From contig JABSQL010000409.1 in NCBI GenBank assembly GCA_013215865.1, positions 1 to 12,562 of the forward strand: a DNA stretch of 12,562 nt, in the 5' to 3' direction. The notes below the pieces were generated by a model. It did not search any database. It saw only the letters and a list, made by a program, of their open reading frames with translations, and had not been told where the DNA came from. A program made the translations under genes and the position numbers. The DNA is from Candidatus Margulisiibacteriota bacterium (GTDB lineage Bacteria > Margulisbacteria > Marinamargulisbacteria > DT-59). Positions 1 to 7,335 of this stretch are shown here, in pieces (positions within the stretch are counted from its first letter, which is position 1; each line of letters opens with the position of its first letter).

Positions 1-5
1 CATAA

Positions 6-39
6 GTGTCCAGAGAAAACGATCATTTATTTTGGACAC
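6..39. repeat. 7-bp inverted repeat, possibly an element end
   Basis: GTGTCCA at 6-12 is matched by its reverse complement TGGACAC at 33-39, with 20 bases between the arms. It lies beyond the last gene of the cluster. Some insertion sequences have ends that begin TGTCC, so this could be a scrap of a mobile element or its border. A 7-bp match is weak, and no transposase reading frame is visible here. Confidence 0.3.
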
Positions 40-62
40 AATGAGTAAATTATGGTTTATTC

Positions 63-147
63 TTTGCTTGAATTTGGGGTGAATAGACTTGTTTGGTTTC
101 AGTATAAACCCTGCTACATGTAACAGGGTTTATATTTGCTTGAATTT
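63..147. repeat. 13-bp direct repeat flanking a hairpin
   Basis: TTTGCTTGAATTT occurs at 63-75 and again, identically, at 135-147. The two copies bracket the hairpin at 103-134, and the second lies just downstream of the LRR lipoprotein stop codon. The pair could be the footprint of a small duplication or excision, or a protein-binding repeat. Nothing in the sequence decides between these. Confidence 0.45.
103..134. terminator. Perfect 11-bp hairpin, probable bidirectional terminator
   Basis: TATAAACCCTG (103-113) and CAGGGTTTATA (124-134) are exact reverse complements around a 10-base loop that itself contains the palindrome TACATGTA. The hairpin begins 20 bases past the LRR lipoprotein stop codon on the minus strand. 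Its CCCTG/CAGGG core is followed by TTTATA, which gives a short T-rich tail on either strand. This fits a modest intrinsic terminator for the minus-strand cluster. A long uninterrupted T run is missing on the minus strand. Confidence 0.55.
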
Positions 148-154
148 TAATCAG

Positions 155-1555
155 TTATTCATCAGGCGACCAGAACACATTTGCCTTGTTGTAATCATAG
201 GAATTCCAATCCGTTTCATTACCATAGATTTTAATAGTGACAATATTCGGTAAATTCTCTAATGTTAATTTTGAAAGGGATTGTAACATTTCATTACTTT
301 CAGCAGAAATATAAAGTTCTTTCAATGGTATTAAGTCCCTAAGTACACTTATGTCTGTGATATTATTTTTTTCGATTCCAAGAGTAGCCACCAAAACTAA
401 TTTTCTTAGTGGATTTATATTTACGATATCGTTCCCGCCGAGGAGAAGAAAGTTCAATTGAGTTAAATCCTCAAGTGGGGTTAAATCCTCGATGTTGTTA
501 TCAGAAAGATTCAGAGTGTTCAATTTGGTTAAATACTGAAGTGGGGTTAAATCATTGATTTTGTTCTGAGAAAGACTCAGATCGTTCAATTGAGTTAAAT
601 CCTCAAGTGGGGTTAAATCCTCGATGTTGTTATCATAAAGAGCCAGAGTGTTCAAGTTCCTCAAATGCTGAATACCTTCTAGATTACTTATATTGATGTT
701 TCCTGCAAATAATTGCGTTATAGTCAAAACATCGGATACATTTAGTGTATTATCAGAAAGATTCTGAAACTCGGACGAGATCGCATTATTGAGACCTGGA
801 TCAGGAATCACAACCTCTACATCAGCAGGGATGCCACTGAATTCATGAGCTGCAGTATGAGTTTCGGTTGTACAGTTATATTCAGCCTTATAGTAATATG
901 TTGTACCATTTGTTAGGCCCTTATCTACATATTCTAATGCGTTACCGCTATATACTATTTCTCCAACAGCTGAATCCGAGAATGGCTCCTCTGAGCTATA
1001 CAAAATTAAGCTATCACACCCTGAATCTGATGGATATGTCCATTCAAAAATAAGTTCCTGATGATATACGGTTATTCCGATATTGGGTTTTAAAGGTGGA
1101 ATAATGGCATCAAATCGAATCTTAAACGTGTATACCTCTACTACTTTATCAGCCAAAGAAGCTGTAACCTTCACGTCATAGGTTCCAGGCACTGCTGTTG
1201 TATACTTTCTTATATACGGTGAAACGACTTCTCTTACTTGATCTGTTGTTTCTTCAATGACTTCATTTAGACCATCCGTTTCAATTTTCCACTCAAAAAC
1301 ATGCGTATCTATTAATTCTCCTGAAATGGAGAGTGTAATCTCTCCACCCACTGTTGCAACTGCTTCTTCAGGCGTCGAGATATATGTAAATATATAATCT
1401 TGAATCTTGTCTTTTACTTCATTCGTAAGCTCTTTCTTAATCTCTTTCTTAATCTCTTCCCCTCCTGTGGACCCACATCCTGATAGTAACAGAGCCACCA
1501 TCAGACATAACGTATACAATTTAACATTACCTATTCTATTTCTTAGATTTATCAT
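155..1555 (-). CDS. LRR lipoprotein with Ig/PKD-like and FN3-like regions
   Basis: This 466-residue protein is predicted to be a lipid-anchored envelope or surface protein. The N-terminus is a lipoprotein signal with lipobox LLSGC and lipidated Cys27. A charged Lys/Glu-rich helix follows (about 34-55), then a beta-rich segment resembling a PKD or Ig fold (about 61-150) and a fibronectin-III-like segment (about 153-243). Residues about 270-410 hold 22-residue LRRs of the internalin type, with the pattern L-x-x-L-x-x-L-x-L-x-x-N-x-I-x-D-L-T-P-L. Such repeats usually bind proteins; the ligand here is unknown. An AGGAGGGG ribosome site lies 9 bases before the ATG and fixes the start. The gene lies 98 bp past traF in the same direction and is not a known T4SS component, so it is probably cargo or a surface accessory with its own promoter. 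The fold assignments are by eye; the lipobox and LRRs are clear. Confidence 0.85.
   Translation of the reverse strand: MINLRNRIGNVKLYTLCLMVALLLSGCGSTGGEEIKKEIKKELTNEVKDKIQDYIFTYISTPEEAVATVGGEITLSISGELIDTHVFEWKIETDGLNEVIEETTDQVREVVSPYIRKYTTAVPGTYDVKVTASLADKVVEVYTFKIRFDAIIPPLKPNIGITVYHQELIFEWTYPSDSGCDSLILYSSEEPFSDSAVGEIVYSGNALEYVDKGLTNGTTYYYKAEYNCTTETHTAAHEFSGIPADVEVVIPDPGLNNAISSEFQNLSDNTLNVSDVLTITQLFAGNINISNLEGIQHLRNLNTLALYDNNIEDLTPLEDLTQLNDLSLSQNKINDLTPLQYLTKLNTLNLSDNNIEDLTPLEDLTQLNFLLLGGNDIVNINPLRKLVLVATLGIEKNNITDISVLRDLIPLKELYISAESNEMLQSLSKLTLENLPNIVTIKIYGNETDWNSYDYNKANVFWSPDE
452..635 (-). repeat. Exact 52-bp repeat inside the LRR coding region
   Basis: Bases 452-503 and 584-635 are identical. 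They are offset by 132 bp, exactly two 22-codon LRR units. The unit between them (from about 518) aligns at a 66-bp offset but has diverged. This points to a fairly recent duplication of a two-repeat block, which keeps the reading frame. Confidence 0.9.
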
Positions 1556-1588
1556 TGGGATCTTCCCCTCCTACTTTTTTTTATTGGC

Positions 1589-1623
1589 TTTATATATATA
1601 TCGAACAAATCCAGGAATTGTTG
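1589..1623 (-). promoter_or_regulatory. Weak candidate promoter for the LRR lipoprotein gene
   Basis: The minus strand holds GATATATATATAAAG at about 1589-1602, upstream of the strong ribosome site of the lipoprotein gene. TATATA or TATAAA could serve as a -10 box. No good -35 box is found at 16-18 bp spacing; the best hexamers there are poor. The call rests mainly on the AT-rich block and on the 98-bp gap after traF. Confidence 0.25.
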
Positions 1624-1653
1624 CACTAAAACGTACCTAAATATCTTGATGGA

Positions 1654-2184
1654 TTATTTTCTTTCCACAATCCCCAACCAACCCTCAACAAAAACCACCC
1701 CAAAATACCTCCCATCAAAGCTGCGTTCATTATAGTCCGACATTAACAACACTTCATTCTCAGAGAGAACTTTCCCCTTTCCAAGAGGAAGCGCCCGTCC
1801 CTTACGGTCTGTTCTAAATGGCCTACTCTTAGGAAGCAACTTCCCATTCACATACACCCCAGTTTCATTAATAACAACTTCATCACCTTCCAAAGCAACT
1901 ACCCGTTTAATAAGGGGAGCCATAAAACCTTCCCCAAACCCAAATGGAATATACCCCCGTTTTCTAGCCAAACGAAACACCTCCGTATCGGGTGGTTCAA
2001 AAAGAACAAGCTCCCCCAAATCCCGTGAAGGATCAAAAGGCCGTTCAACCCTCCAAATCCCCATGGGAAACGAAGGTGTCCGATTCCACCGATACCCATT
2101 TCCATATATAAACATGATGCTCATCACAAAAATAGCTACCACAACCAAAATCATCAAAAGAACGCTGCAACTGTTTTTCTTCAA
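1654..2184 (-). CDS. traF: TraF, S26-family conjugative pilin-maturation protease
   Basis: TraF is a membrane-bound Ser/Lys peptidase related to signal peptidase I. In RP4 it trims and circularises the TrbC pilin. This 176-residue protein has one N-terminal membrane segment (about 8-27). The catalytic serine lies in TPSFPMGIWRV (Ser38) and the general-base lysine in PLIKRVVALEGDE (Lys93). The conserved C-terminal family motif NERSFDGRYFG is at 153-162. The length is typical. The best start is a TTG whose last bases overlap the traG stop (TTGA), with GAGG about 10 bases upstream. The first internal ATG (codon 11) would remove the lysines before the membrane helix. Coupling to traG places it at the end of the transfer operon. 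Confidence 0.93.
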   Translation of the reverse strand: MKKNSCSVLLMILVVVAIFVMSIMFIYGNGYRWNRTPSFPMGIWRVERPFDPSRDLGELVLFEPPDTEVFRLARKRGYIPFGFGEGFMAPLIKRVVALEGDEVVINETGVYVNGKLLPKSRPFRTDRKGRALPLGKGKVLSENEVLLMSDYNERSFDGRYFGVVFVEGWLGIVERK

Positions 2185-3980
2185 GAAAGCCCAACCTCAG
2201 ACCTAGCTTTGAAAATAGGGTTAAGAAAATACATAATCTTCTTCCCATAAATAGGCGCATGACCCGATACAAAGATCAGCATATCCCCCGTATCAATAAT
2301 ATGTCCCTTCTTATCTTTCCTTATTCCCGGAAGTCTCTTACACTCATCAGGAGTGAGTAACGGTCTCTGAACTTCTTGAATGGTCTCTGTTCTATGGAGT
2401 AATGAAGAATACTTGTTCCCAGAAGAAGAAAAAGACTTCTTTACAATTGTTGAACTCCCTAAATTCTTGGATAACAGCTCTGCTGTTTCATTCTTGTTAG
2501 GAGCATATGCAATTTGAACGGAACAATTAGATGTAATAGATTCATGATACCCATAAGAAGCATGAATTTGATTCAAATCTTGGGCAATAATATATGCTTT
2601 GATCCCATACCCTGATATAAAGGCCAGAGCTCTTTCAAACTCTTCCATTTTCCCCAAACTAGGAAACTCATCTAACATGAGTAACAACCTATGTTTGTAT
2701 ACCATATCTTCTGTGAGTATCTTAATAATCTGATTCATGATGAGCCGTATAATGGGCATGAGTCTTACTTGATCACCAGGCGGTGTCACCAAATACAATG
2801 AAACAGGTTTTTTACCATTCATTAAATCCCGTATCTTAAAATCAGAAGATAACATATTTTTAGAGACAATAGGGTCCCGAAAGATGGTTAAGTACGATAC
2901 AGCAGAAGATAACACCCCAGACCGTTCCTTCTCTGATTTGTTGAGCATATCTCTCGCACTTGCAGCTATTTCAGAGTCTACTCTCTTTTCTTCAGCATGA
3001 TGCTCAAATGTCATCATTTCTTTTATAACAACATCAATAGATCGTTTAGGATCTGACAATAGAGTGACCACATCACTAAAAGTAGCTGCTTTTCCTTTAG
3101 ATAAAGCAATATATTTACAATGAAGGATAACGCCTACCAGGAATGACTGACTGGTTCTATCCCAATGGTCTTTAAGTCCCTTTCCATCTGGATTAATGAT
3201 CATGAGAACAATATTTTGTGTATCTGCAAACTGATAGTCTGTTCCCAACCTGATTTCATCTAAGGGATTAAACTTTGTACGATTCTCATCATTTGAAGAA
3301 GGATCGAATTTATAAATAACATTATTGGCATATCGTTTCCGCCAACCTGCGGTTAATTCATAGTTTTCACCTTTAATATCCAACACCACCACAGAATGAT
3401 TCCAGGAAAGTAACGTAGGGATAACAAGTCCTACTCCTTTACCAGAACGAGTGGGGGCATAAGCCAAAACAGGTTCCGGCCCTTCATGAACCAAGAGATG
3501 AGTGTTCTTTTTATCTTTCCAACTACCTACATAAACCCCATTCCCATTACTTTCATGAATGGTATTTAGAACACTATTTCCAAGTAACCCCATATCCAAG
3601 ATTTCTGACTTTGAGGCAAAGTGGGCCGAGCCATGGAGATCATGAATGGCCTTGGGCCGCTTTTCCCACATTAACTTCAACAAGAACACAATGGCGATCC
3701 ATCCCCCAAACGTACAGACCCCAACAGAAAATGAAGCATCAAATTCCTTCTTGAACTCTTTATAATACGCCTTCCTCCAAGTGATTACCTTCCAAGGAAG
3801 ATACACTTTGTTGTAAACAGGTCTTCCTAATCCAGATTGATAGTTAAACGTATGGGCAAGGAACTGGGTGGCAATCGAACAGGAGAAAAGGAACATAAAA
3901 AATATCGCAATAGGTAAAATCCAAAGCTTGCTTTTTATTTTCTTCTGATTAATATGGGATCTAGCGTCAATATGCTTCAT
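2181..3980 (-). CDS. traG: TraG/VirD4-type coupling ATPase
   Basis: This is the coupling protein that brings the relaxase-DNA complex to the secretion channel at the inner membrane. The 599-residue protein has two N-terminal membrane segments (about 19-44 and 86-103) and then the cytoplasmic ATPase. The Walker A motif is APTRSGKGVG (175-184), with Ala where many relatives have Gly. Walker B is LLLMLDEFPSLGK (432-444; Asp437, Glu438), followed by the family motif IIAQDLNQI (464-472). The ribosome site before the ATG is weak (AAAAGAAA), and the gene is separated from trbI by 108 bp with inverted repeats, so its expression may be set separately. The stop overlaps the traF start. No frameshift or missing motif is seen. 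Confidence 0.96.
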   Translation of the reverse strand: MKHIDARSHINQKKIKSKLWILPIAIFFMFLFSCSIATQFLAHTFNYQSGLGRPVYNKVYLPWKVITWRKAYYKEFKKEFDASFSVGVCTFGGWIAIVFLLKLMWEKRPKAIHDLHGSAHFASKSEILDMGLLGNSVLNTIHESNGNGVYVGSWKDKKNTHLLVHEGPEPVLAYAPTRSGKGVGLVIPTLLSWNHSVVVLDIKGENYELTAGWRKRYANNVIYKFDPSSNDENRTKFNPLDEIRLGTDYQFADTQNIVLMIINPDGKGLKDHWDRTSQSFLVGVILHCKYIALSKGKAATFSDVVTLLSDPKRSIDVVIKEMMTFEHHAEEKRVDSEIAASARDMLNKSEKERSGVLSSAVSYLTIFRDPIVSKNMLSSDFKIRDLMNGKKPVSLYLVTPPGDQVRLMPIIRLIMNQIIKILTEDMVYKHRLLLMLDEFPSLGKMEEFERALAFISGYGIKAYIIAQDLNQIHASYGYHESITSNCSVQIAYAPNKNETAELLSKNLGSSTIVKKSFSSSGNKYSSLLHRTETIQEVQRPLLTPDECKRLPGIRKDKKGHIIDTGDMLIFVSGHAPIYGKKIMYFLNPIFKARSEVGLS

Positions 3981-4026
3981 TTTCTTTTATATTACTTTAC
4001 ATATCTAAATATTTATCTTACCCTTA

Positions 4027-4043
4027 AAAGGCTTTCTTCCTTT
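4027..4043 (-). repeat. AT-rich inverted repeat before traG
   Basis: On the minus strand AAAGG and CCTTT flank a 7-base loop, and the arms extend to TTAAAGG/CCTTTTAA if one base bulges. It lies in the trbI-traG spacer, about 50 bases before the traG start. A short stem followed by TTTTAA could slow transcription slightly. As a terminator it is weak. Confidence 0.3.
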
Positions 4044-4060
4044 AATACGTGTAGGGAGCG

Positions 4061-4083
4061 TCCCGCTTGACCACCAGGCGGGA
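4061..4083 (-). promoter_or_regulatory. GC-rich hairpin directly after trbI
   Basis: TCCCGC (4061-4066) and GCGGGA (4078-4083) can form a 6-bp stem with an 11-base loop, starting 5 bases after the trbI stop codon. It is a GC-rich patch in an AT-rich operon. GGGA/TCCC at 4054-4064 offers an alternative, weaker pairing that uses one of the same arms. There is no T run after the stem, so it is not a classical terminator. An mRNA processing or stability element between the trb and tra sections is possible. Confidence 0.4.
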
Positions 4084-4088
4084 TGTCA

Positions 4089-5342
4089 TTAAATGCCATA
4101 CGGCCTTTCAAATAAAATATCTTTATTCACAATCACATTAAATCGGTATCCCGGACGTATTTTTAAGGTAGGTTGTACCTGCATATTCTTTCTTGTTACT
4201 TCCATTCCAACTTGGTTTAATTGTTGTCCGAGTGCTGCTGCCAACTCGTCTTGAGCGCCTAAATAGGGTGAATCGTCTTGAGGTTGCGACATCTGAAAGC
4301 CTGCTGTTATTAAACTGAGCAGGAATGCATTTCCAAATATCTTAAAATAATGATTGTTTACCCTATCATTAAACCCACTATACCCTGAAGATGAAACACC
4401 TTGCATGTTCCCTAACTCTAAAGTAGATGCATCTGGAAATATAATACGATTCCAAGCGGCTAAAACACGATTTTGACCATAGGATACCTGACTGTCATAA
4501 ACACCATATAGCTTGGATCCTTGCGGGATTATTAAGTGTTGGCCGGTTGCTGTATCAAAAACATTTTGTGAAATCTGTGCAATGATTTGGCCAGGCAAAT
4601 CTGAATTAATTCCCGATATCATAATAGAAGGAATAATTGTTCCCGACTTAATCTCATAAGGACTCAGCGCTTTTTGACGGGTATGATTAAGATATGACCC
4701 TGATCTATCCTTTTCCAAAAACGCCATCTTATCACTTTGCATATTTTGATCTTGACCTAAGCTGGATCGGGCACTTGCTAATGTATTTCTAAGGGTATCT
4801 GCAAATCTATCTCTAGGATCTGGAATTCCATTAGTATTCCCCAATTTTTCGCCTTGATTAGTCGTGTGTGCTTTTGCACTAATTCTGCTTGAGGCATTTA
4901 GAGCGCCCTCAAAAAGATCCTGCTTCTTTTGTCGTATGCGCCTTAATTCTTCATCTTCTTTACTGACTATTTCCAATCTTTCAATTTCTTCATGCGCATA
5001 CGGATTGTGGTTGTCTATTAAGGGTGTTCTTATATGGGGCGATACAAATTTAGTATTATCTTCCTTTATAGGCATCTGCTTACTATTTTCTTCTACCGTT
5101 ACCAAACTATCAGGTATATCCTCAAATAGTGAAAGTGCAATATCCTCACTGCTATGAACACTGATATTAGATTCAGAGTTTGTGCTTATTTGTGAATGCG
5201 CACTTCTTTTGTGAACGGTTATTAAAAATGTGATCATAACACCCACTACTACACCCAATACAATGAGCAAAGGTAATTTGTTTACCTTTCGAATATCTTT
5301 GGGAATAAGCTTAGTTAGGATGCCGTCAGGTTTTATATTCAT
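4089..5342 (-). CDS. trbI: TrbI (VirB10-like) T4SS core protein
   Basis: TrbI spans the envelope and links the inner-membrane ATPases to the outer-membrane ring. The 417-residue protein has a short cytoplasmic N-terminus, one membrane helix (about 23-43), a long low-complexity periplasmic linker (about 47-230) and the conserved VirB10 beta domain. Family signatures are SGINSDLPGQIIAQISQNV (243-261), LIIPQGSKLYGVYDSQVSYGQ (270-290) and NNHYFKIFGNAFLLSLITAG (329-348), the last being the outer-membrane helix region. The start overlaps the trbH stop (ATGA), with AGGG immediately upstream. It is the last gene of the trb block, and a hairpin and spacer separate it from traG. Confidence 0.96.
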   Translation of the reverse strand: MNIKPDGILTKLIPKDIRKVNKLPLLIVLGVVVGVMITFLITVHKRSAHSQISTNSESNISVHSSEDIALSLFEDIPDSLVTVEENSKQMPIKEDNTKFVSPHIRTPLIDNHNPYAHEEIERLEIVSKEDEELRRIRQKKQDLFEGALNASSRISAKAHTTNQGEKLGNTNGIPDPRDRFADTLRNTLASARSSLGQDQNMQSDKMAFLEKDRSGSYLNHTRQKALSPYEIKSGTIIPSIMISGINSDLPGQIIAQISQNVFDTATGQHLIIPQGSKLYGVYDSQVSYGQNRVLAAWNRIIFPDASTLELGNMQGVSSSGYSGFNDRVNNHYFKIFGNAFLLSLITAGFQMSQPQDDSPYLGAQDELAAALGQQLNQVGMEVTRKNMQVQPTLKIRPGYRFNVIVNKDILFERPYGI

Positions 5343-5773
5343 AGCCCTGCTTTAACTGAAAAATTTCCTACAGGAATGAGTTTATCATTTTCCTTTCTAT
5401 AAGCACGATTAAAAAGCTGATATTCGCCTACTTGAACACGAACAACTATATAGTTTTCAAATAATTTCTCTGCTGCATATACCAATTTATTAGCTTGGGT
5501 ATCCGTATCTGAATTCGTAACAGCATAACCTTTTTTTCTTAATAAAGACTCTATTTCCAATCCTAAAGCTGTATCCGGAGGAATATACAAGAAAGTTGTT
5601 TTACCCGGCCCATATTTATTTGAGATAATTTTAACGATATCTTTTGCAATGACCTGAGAATGAGACACGTTTGTTTCTAATTTATCAAAAGAGTTCAGCA
5701 AGAATCCTGACGTACTTTTACAGCCTGAAAGTAGCAATAGGCATAATATAAAACATGTATAAATAATTTTCAT
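5339..5773 (-). CDS. trbH: TrbH, conjugal-transfer lipoprotein
   Basis: This small lipoprotein lies between trbG and trbI, where Ti-type and RP4 operons carry trbH. The 144-residue product starts with a lipoprotein signal; lipobox LLSGC gives lipidated Cys18. The mature part is a compact mixed alpha/beta domain with few recognisable motifs. By position and lipidation it probably stabilises or anchors the TrbG/TrbI outer-membrane complex, as VirB7 does for VirB9. That role is inferred. Both ends overlap the neighbours by 4 bases (ATGA), so translation is likely coupled. The assignment rests on gene order, length and lipobox rather than on strong sequence motifs. Confidence 0.82.
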   Translation of the reverse strand: MKIIYTCFILCLLLLSGCKSTSGFLLNSFDKLETNVSHSQVIAKDIVKIISNKYGPGKTTFLYIPPDTALGLEIESLLRKKGYAVTNSDTDTQANKLVYAAEKLFENYIVVRVQVGEYQLFNRAYRKENDKLIPVGNFSVKAGL

Positions 5774-6645
5774 GATTTTTCTCTTGAAATGGTGATCTTT
5801 TGCTGGTTCGATCCTACCCCAGATATGAGAATCGCTTTATCAAATATTTGGTCTACTATGAATCGATTTCCCTTTAAGCGATAATTGACAAGCTGCTCTT
5901 CATTTTTAGGCCCCAACACGAGTAGTGCCGGTGCTTCTGCTTGCTTCATCCTATCCGGCATTTGGATAATGGTTTTAATGCCATTATTGTAAACTCTTAC
6001 CGGTTTCCATCTGGCAAAGCCCATTATCGAATAGTTAAAATCAAGTTGAGATATATTCTCCCTTGTTTCAGGAATAATATGTTGCTCTCTTCGTCTTTCC
6101 TGTTTTGCAAACATGGCTTCCATTTCCTTTCTTAAATCATCGGGATACACAAATCCTACATAGGGAATAAAGTCATTTTGTCTTGATACCAAACCTATAT
6201 GATAGGTTCTTCGATCTGTTGTAATCACCATAGATGTTCTTAACCCTACGTCTGTTGGCTTAATGATAATGTGAGGCTTTTCAAATCCATTTGGACCACT
6301 CATTGAAGCCATAACTTTCCAATGAACACTATCTCCGATGTCCATGTTCTTGATCACTTCTCCAGCTTGAAGTTCGATATCAGTCAAGGTTAAGGGCGAC
6401 GTAACAATAGATGGCATGGTTGCTCCATATAAATAGACAATTTTTCCATTTTCATCCTGAGATGGAAATTCTTTCTTTCGAATCCACTCTCTTGCCAACT
6501 CAATACCTTTCATTTCTTTTCGACTAAGTCTTGGATTTTTCTGATTGAGATATTGGTTATCTGTTACCTTATTTCCATATATAGAACTGGTAACCCCTAT
6601 CCCCATTAAACCAATTGCCAATAGTTTCAAAACACGTTTACTCAT
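5770..6645 (-). CDS. trbG: TrbG (VirB9-like) outer-membrane core protein
   Basis: TrbG is the periplasmic and outer-membrane ring subunit that pairs with TrbI. The 291-residue protein has a signal peptide (cleavage near residue 24, after SSIYG). Family motifs follow: TDIELQAGEVI (88-98), GDSVHWKV (104-111), HIIIKPTDVGLRTSMVITTD (125-144) and PYVGFVYPDD (161-170). The C-terminal half has the VirB9 beta domain (about 195-291). A strong site, GAGGAGG, overlaps the trbF stop codon just before the ATG and fixes the start. The 3' end overlaps trbH by 4 bases. Length and motifs are complete. Confidence 0.95.
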   Translation of the reverse strand: MSKRVLKLLAIGLMGIGVTSSIYGNKVTDNQYLNQKNPRLSRKEMKGIELAREWIRKKEFPSQDENGKIVYLYGATMPSIVTSPLTLTDIELQAGEVIKNMDIGDSVHWKVMASMSGPNGFEKPHIIIKPTDVGLRTSMVITTDRRTYHIGLVSRQNDFIPYVGFVYPDDLRKEMEAMFAKQERRREQHIIPETRENISQLDFNYSIMGFARWKPVRVYNNGIKTIIQMPDRMKQAEAPALLVLGPKNEEQLVNYRLKGNRFIVDQIFDKAILISGVGSNQQKITISREKS

Positions 6646-6657
6646 AAGATTTCCTCC

Positions 6658-7335
6658 TCAATATTGTTGTGACCAATTTAGATTTTCGATATACAAGCCA
6701 ATTGGATTTTTGAGCACCATCCTTTCATCTTCAGGCGGAAATATTTTGATACTAGCAGCTGCCTTCATTCGTTTCTTTTGAATTTCAATACCACCACGGC
6801 TACGAATAATCTCAACCCACTCAATTTGCCATGTCTTTTTTGAAATAGGTAGAACAGATGATATCTCCACAGCTACAATCTCTTCCTTTGCTCTTTGAAA
6901 AGGTGATTTCTTTTTGAAATATTCATTTACCATCTGAATAGCAGGGTCTCTTGAACTAAGAAAACCATAAGCTGAAAGTATGGATCTCTTTTGTGCCGTC
7001 GCATCTACCATGACACTTCGAATATTAACGATAAACCTTGCAAGTAAAGCTTTAATTATCCTATCGTCAGTAGTGGAGATATGCTCTGCATATTGTGTTG
7101 CAACAGCGTTACCTAACTTATCTACTTCTACAATATATGGCTTCAATTTAGCCTGTGTTCCCTGAAAGATATTCCCCATAATAGAGATAAACAGAATGGA
7201 AAGTGCCATTAAAGCGGTTAGTCGCCAGAAATGTTCTCGTTTCGCCATATCACCAACAACCTCATTCCATTCTCTTCTAGAATTCAAAAATGGATTTATC
7301 GCTTTTGTTTTTTTTGGTTTTGGCATTTGAATCAT
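6658..7335 (-). CDS. trbF: TrbF (VirB8-like) inner-membrane assembly protein
   Basis: TrbF is a bitopic inner-membrane protein whose periplasmic NTF2-like domain nucleates assembly of the channel. The 225-residue protein has the signature INPFLNSRREWNEVVGD (13-29) before a single membrane helix (about 38-58). The periplasmic domain follows, with PYIVEVDKLGNAV (66-78) and the strand IEWVEIIRSRGG. The ATG overlaps the trbL stop by one base (TAATG), with GGAGG 9 bases upstream. A second Met at codon 4 is possible but fits the spacing less well. Length is in the normal range and no defect is seen. Confidence 0.94.
   Translation of the reverse strand: MIQMPKPKKTKAINPFLNSRREWNEVVGDMAKREHFWRLTALMALSILFISIMGNIFQGTQAKLKPYIVEVDKLGNAVATQYAEHISTTDDRIIKALLARFIVNIRSVMVDATAQKRSILSAYGFLSSRDPAIQMVNEYFKKKSPFQRAKEEIVAVEISSVLPISKKTWQIEWVEIIRSRGGIEIQKKRMKAAASIKIFPPEDERMVLKNPIGLYIENLNWSQQY

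Noticed and set aside
1899..2272. Minus-strand open frames of 68 and 75 codons overlapping traF/traG
   Set aside because: They are alternative-frame shadows of traF and the traG end, which carry clear catalytic and ATPase motifs.
4061..4083. Rho-independent terminator after trbI
   Set aside because: The stem is followed by CGCTCCC, not a T run, on the transcribed strand, so it is reported only as a hairpin of unknown role.
4864..5157. 97-codon plus-strand open frame inside trbI
   Set aside because: It is antisense to the trbI linker region. Its composition is that of a shadow, and trbI has clear family motifs.
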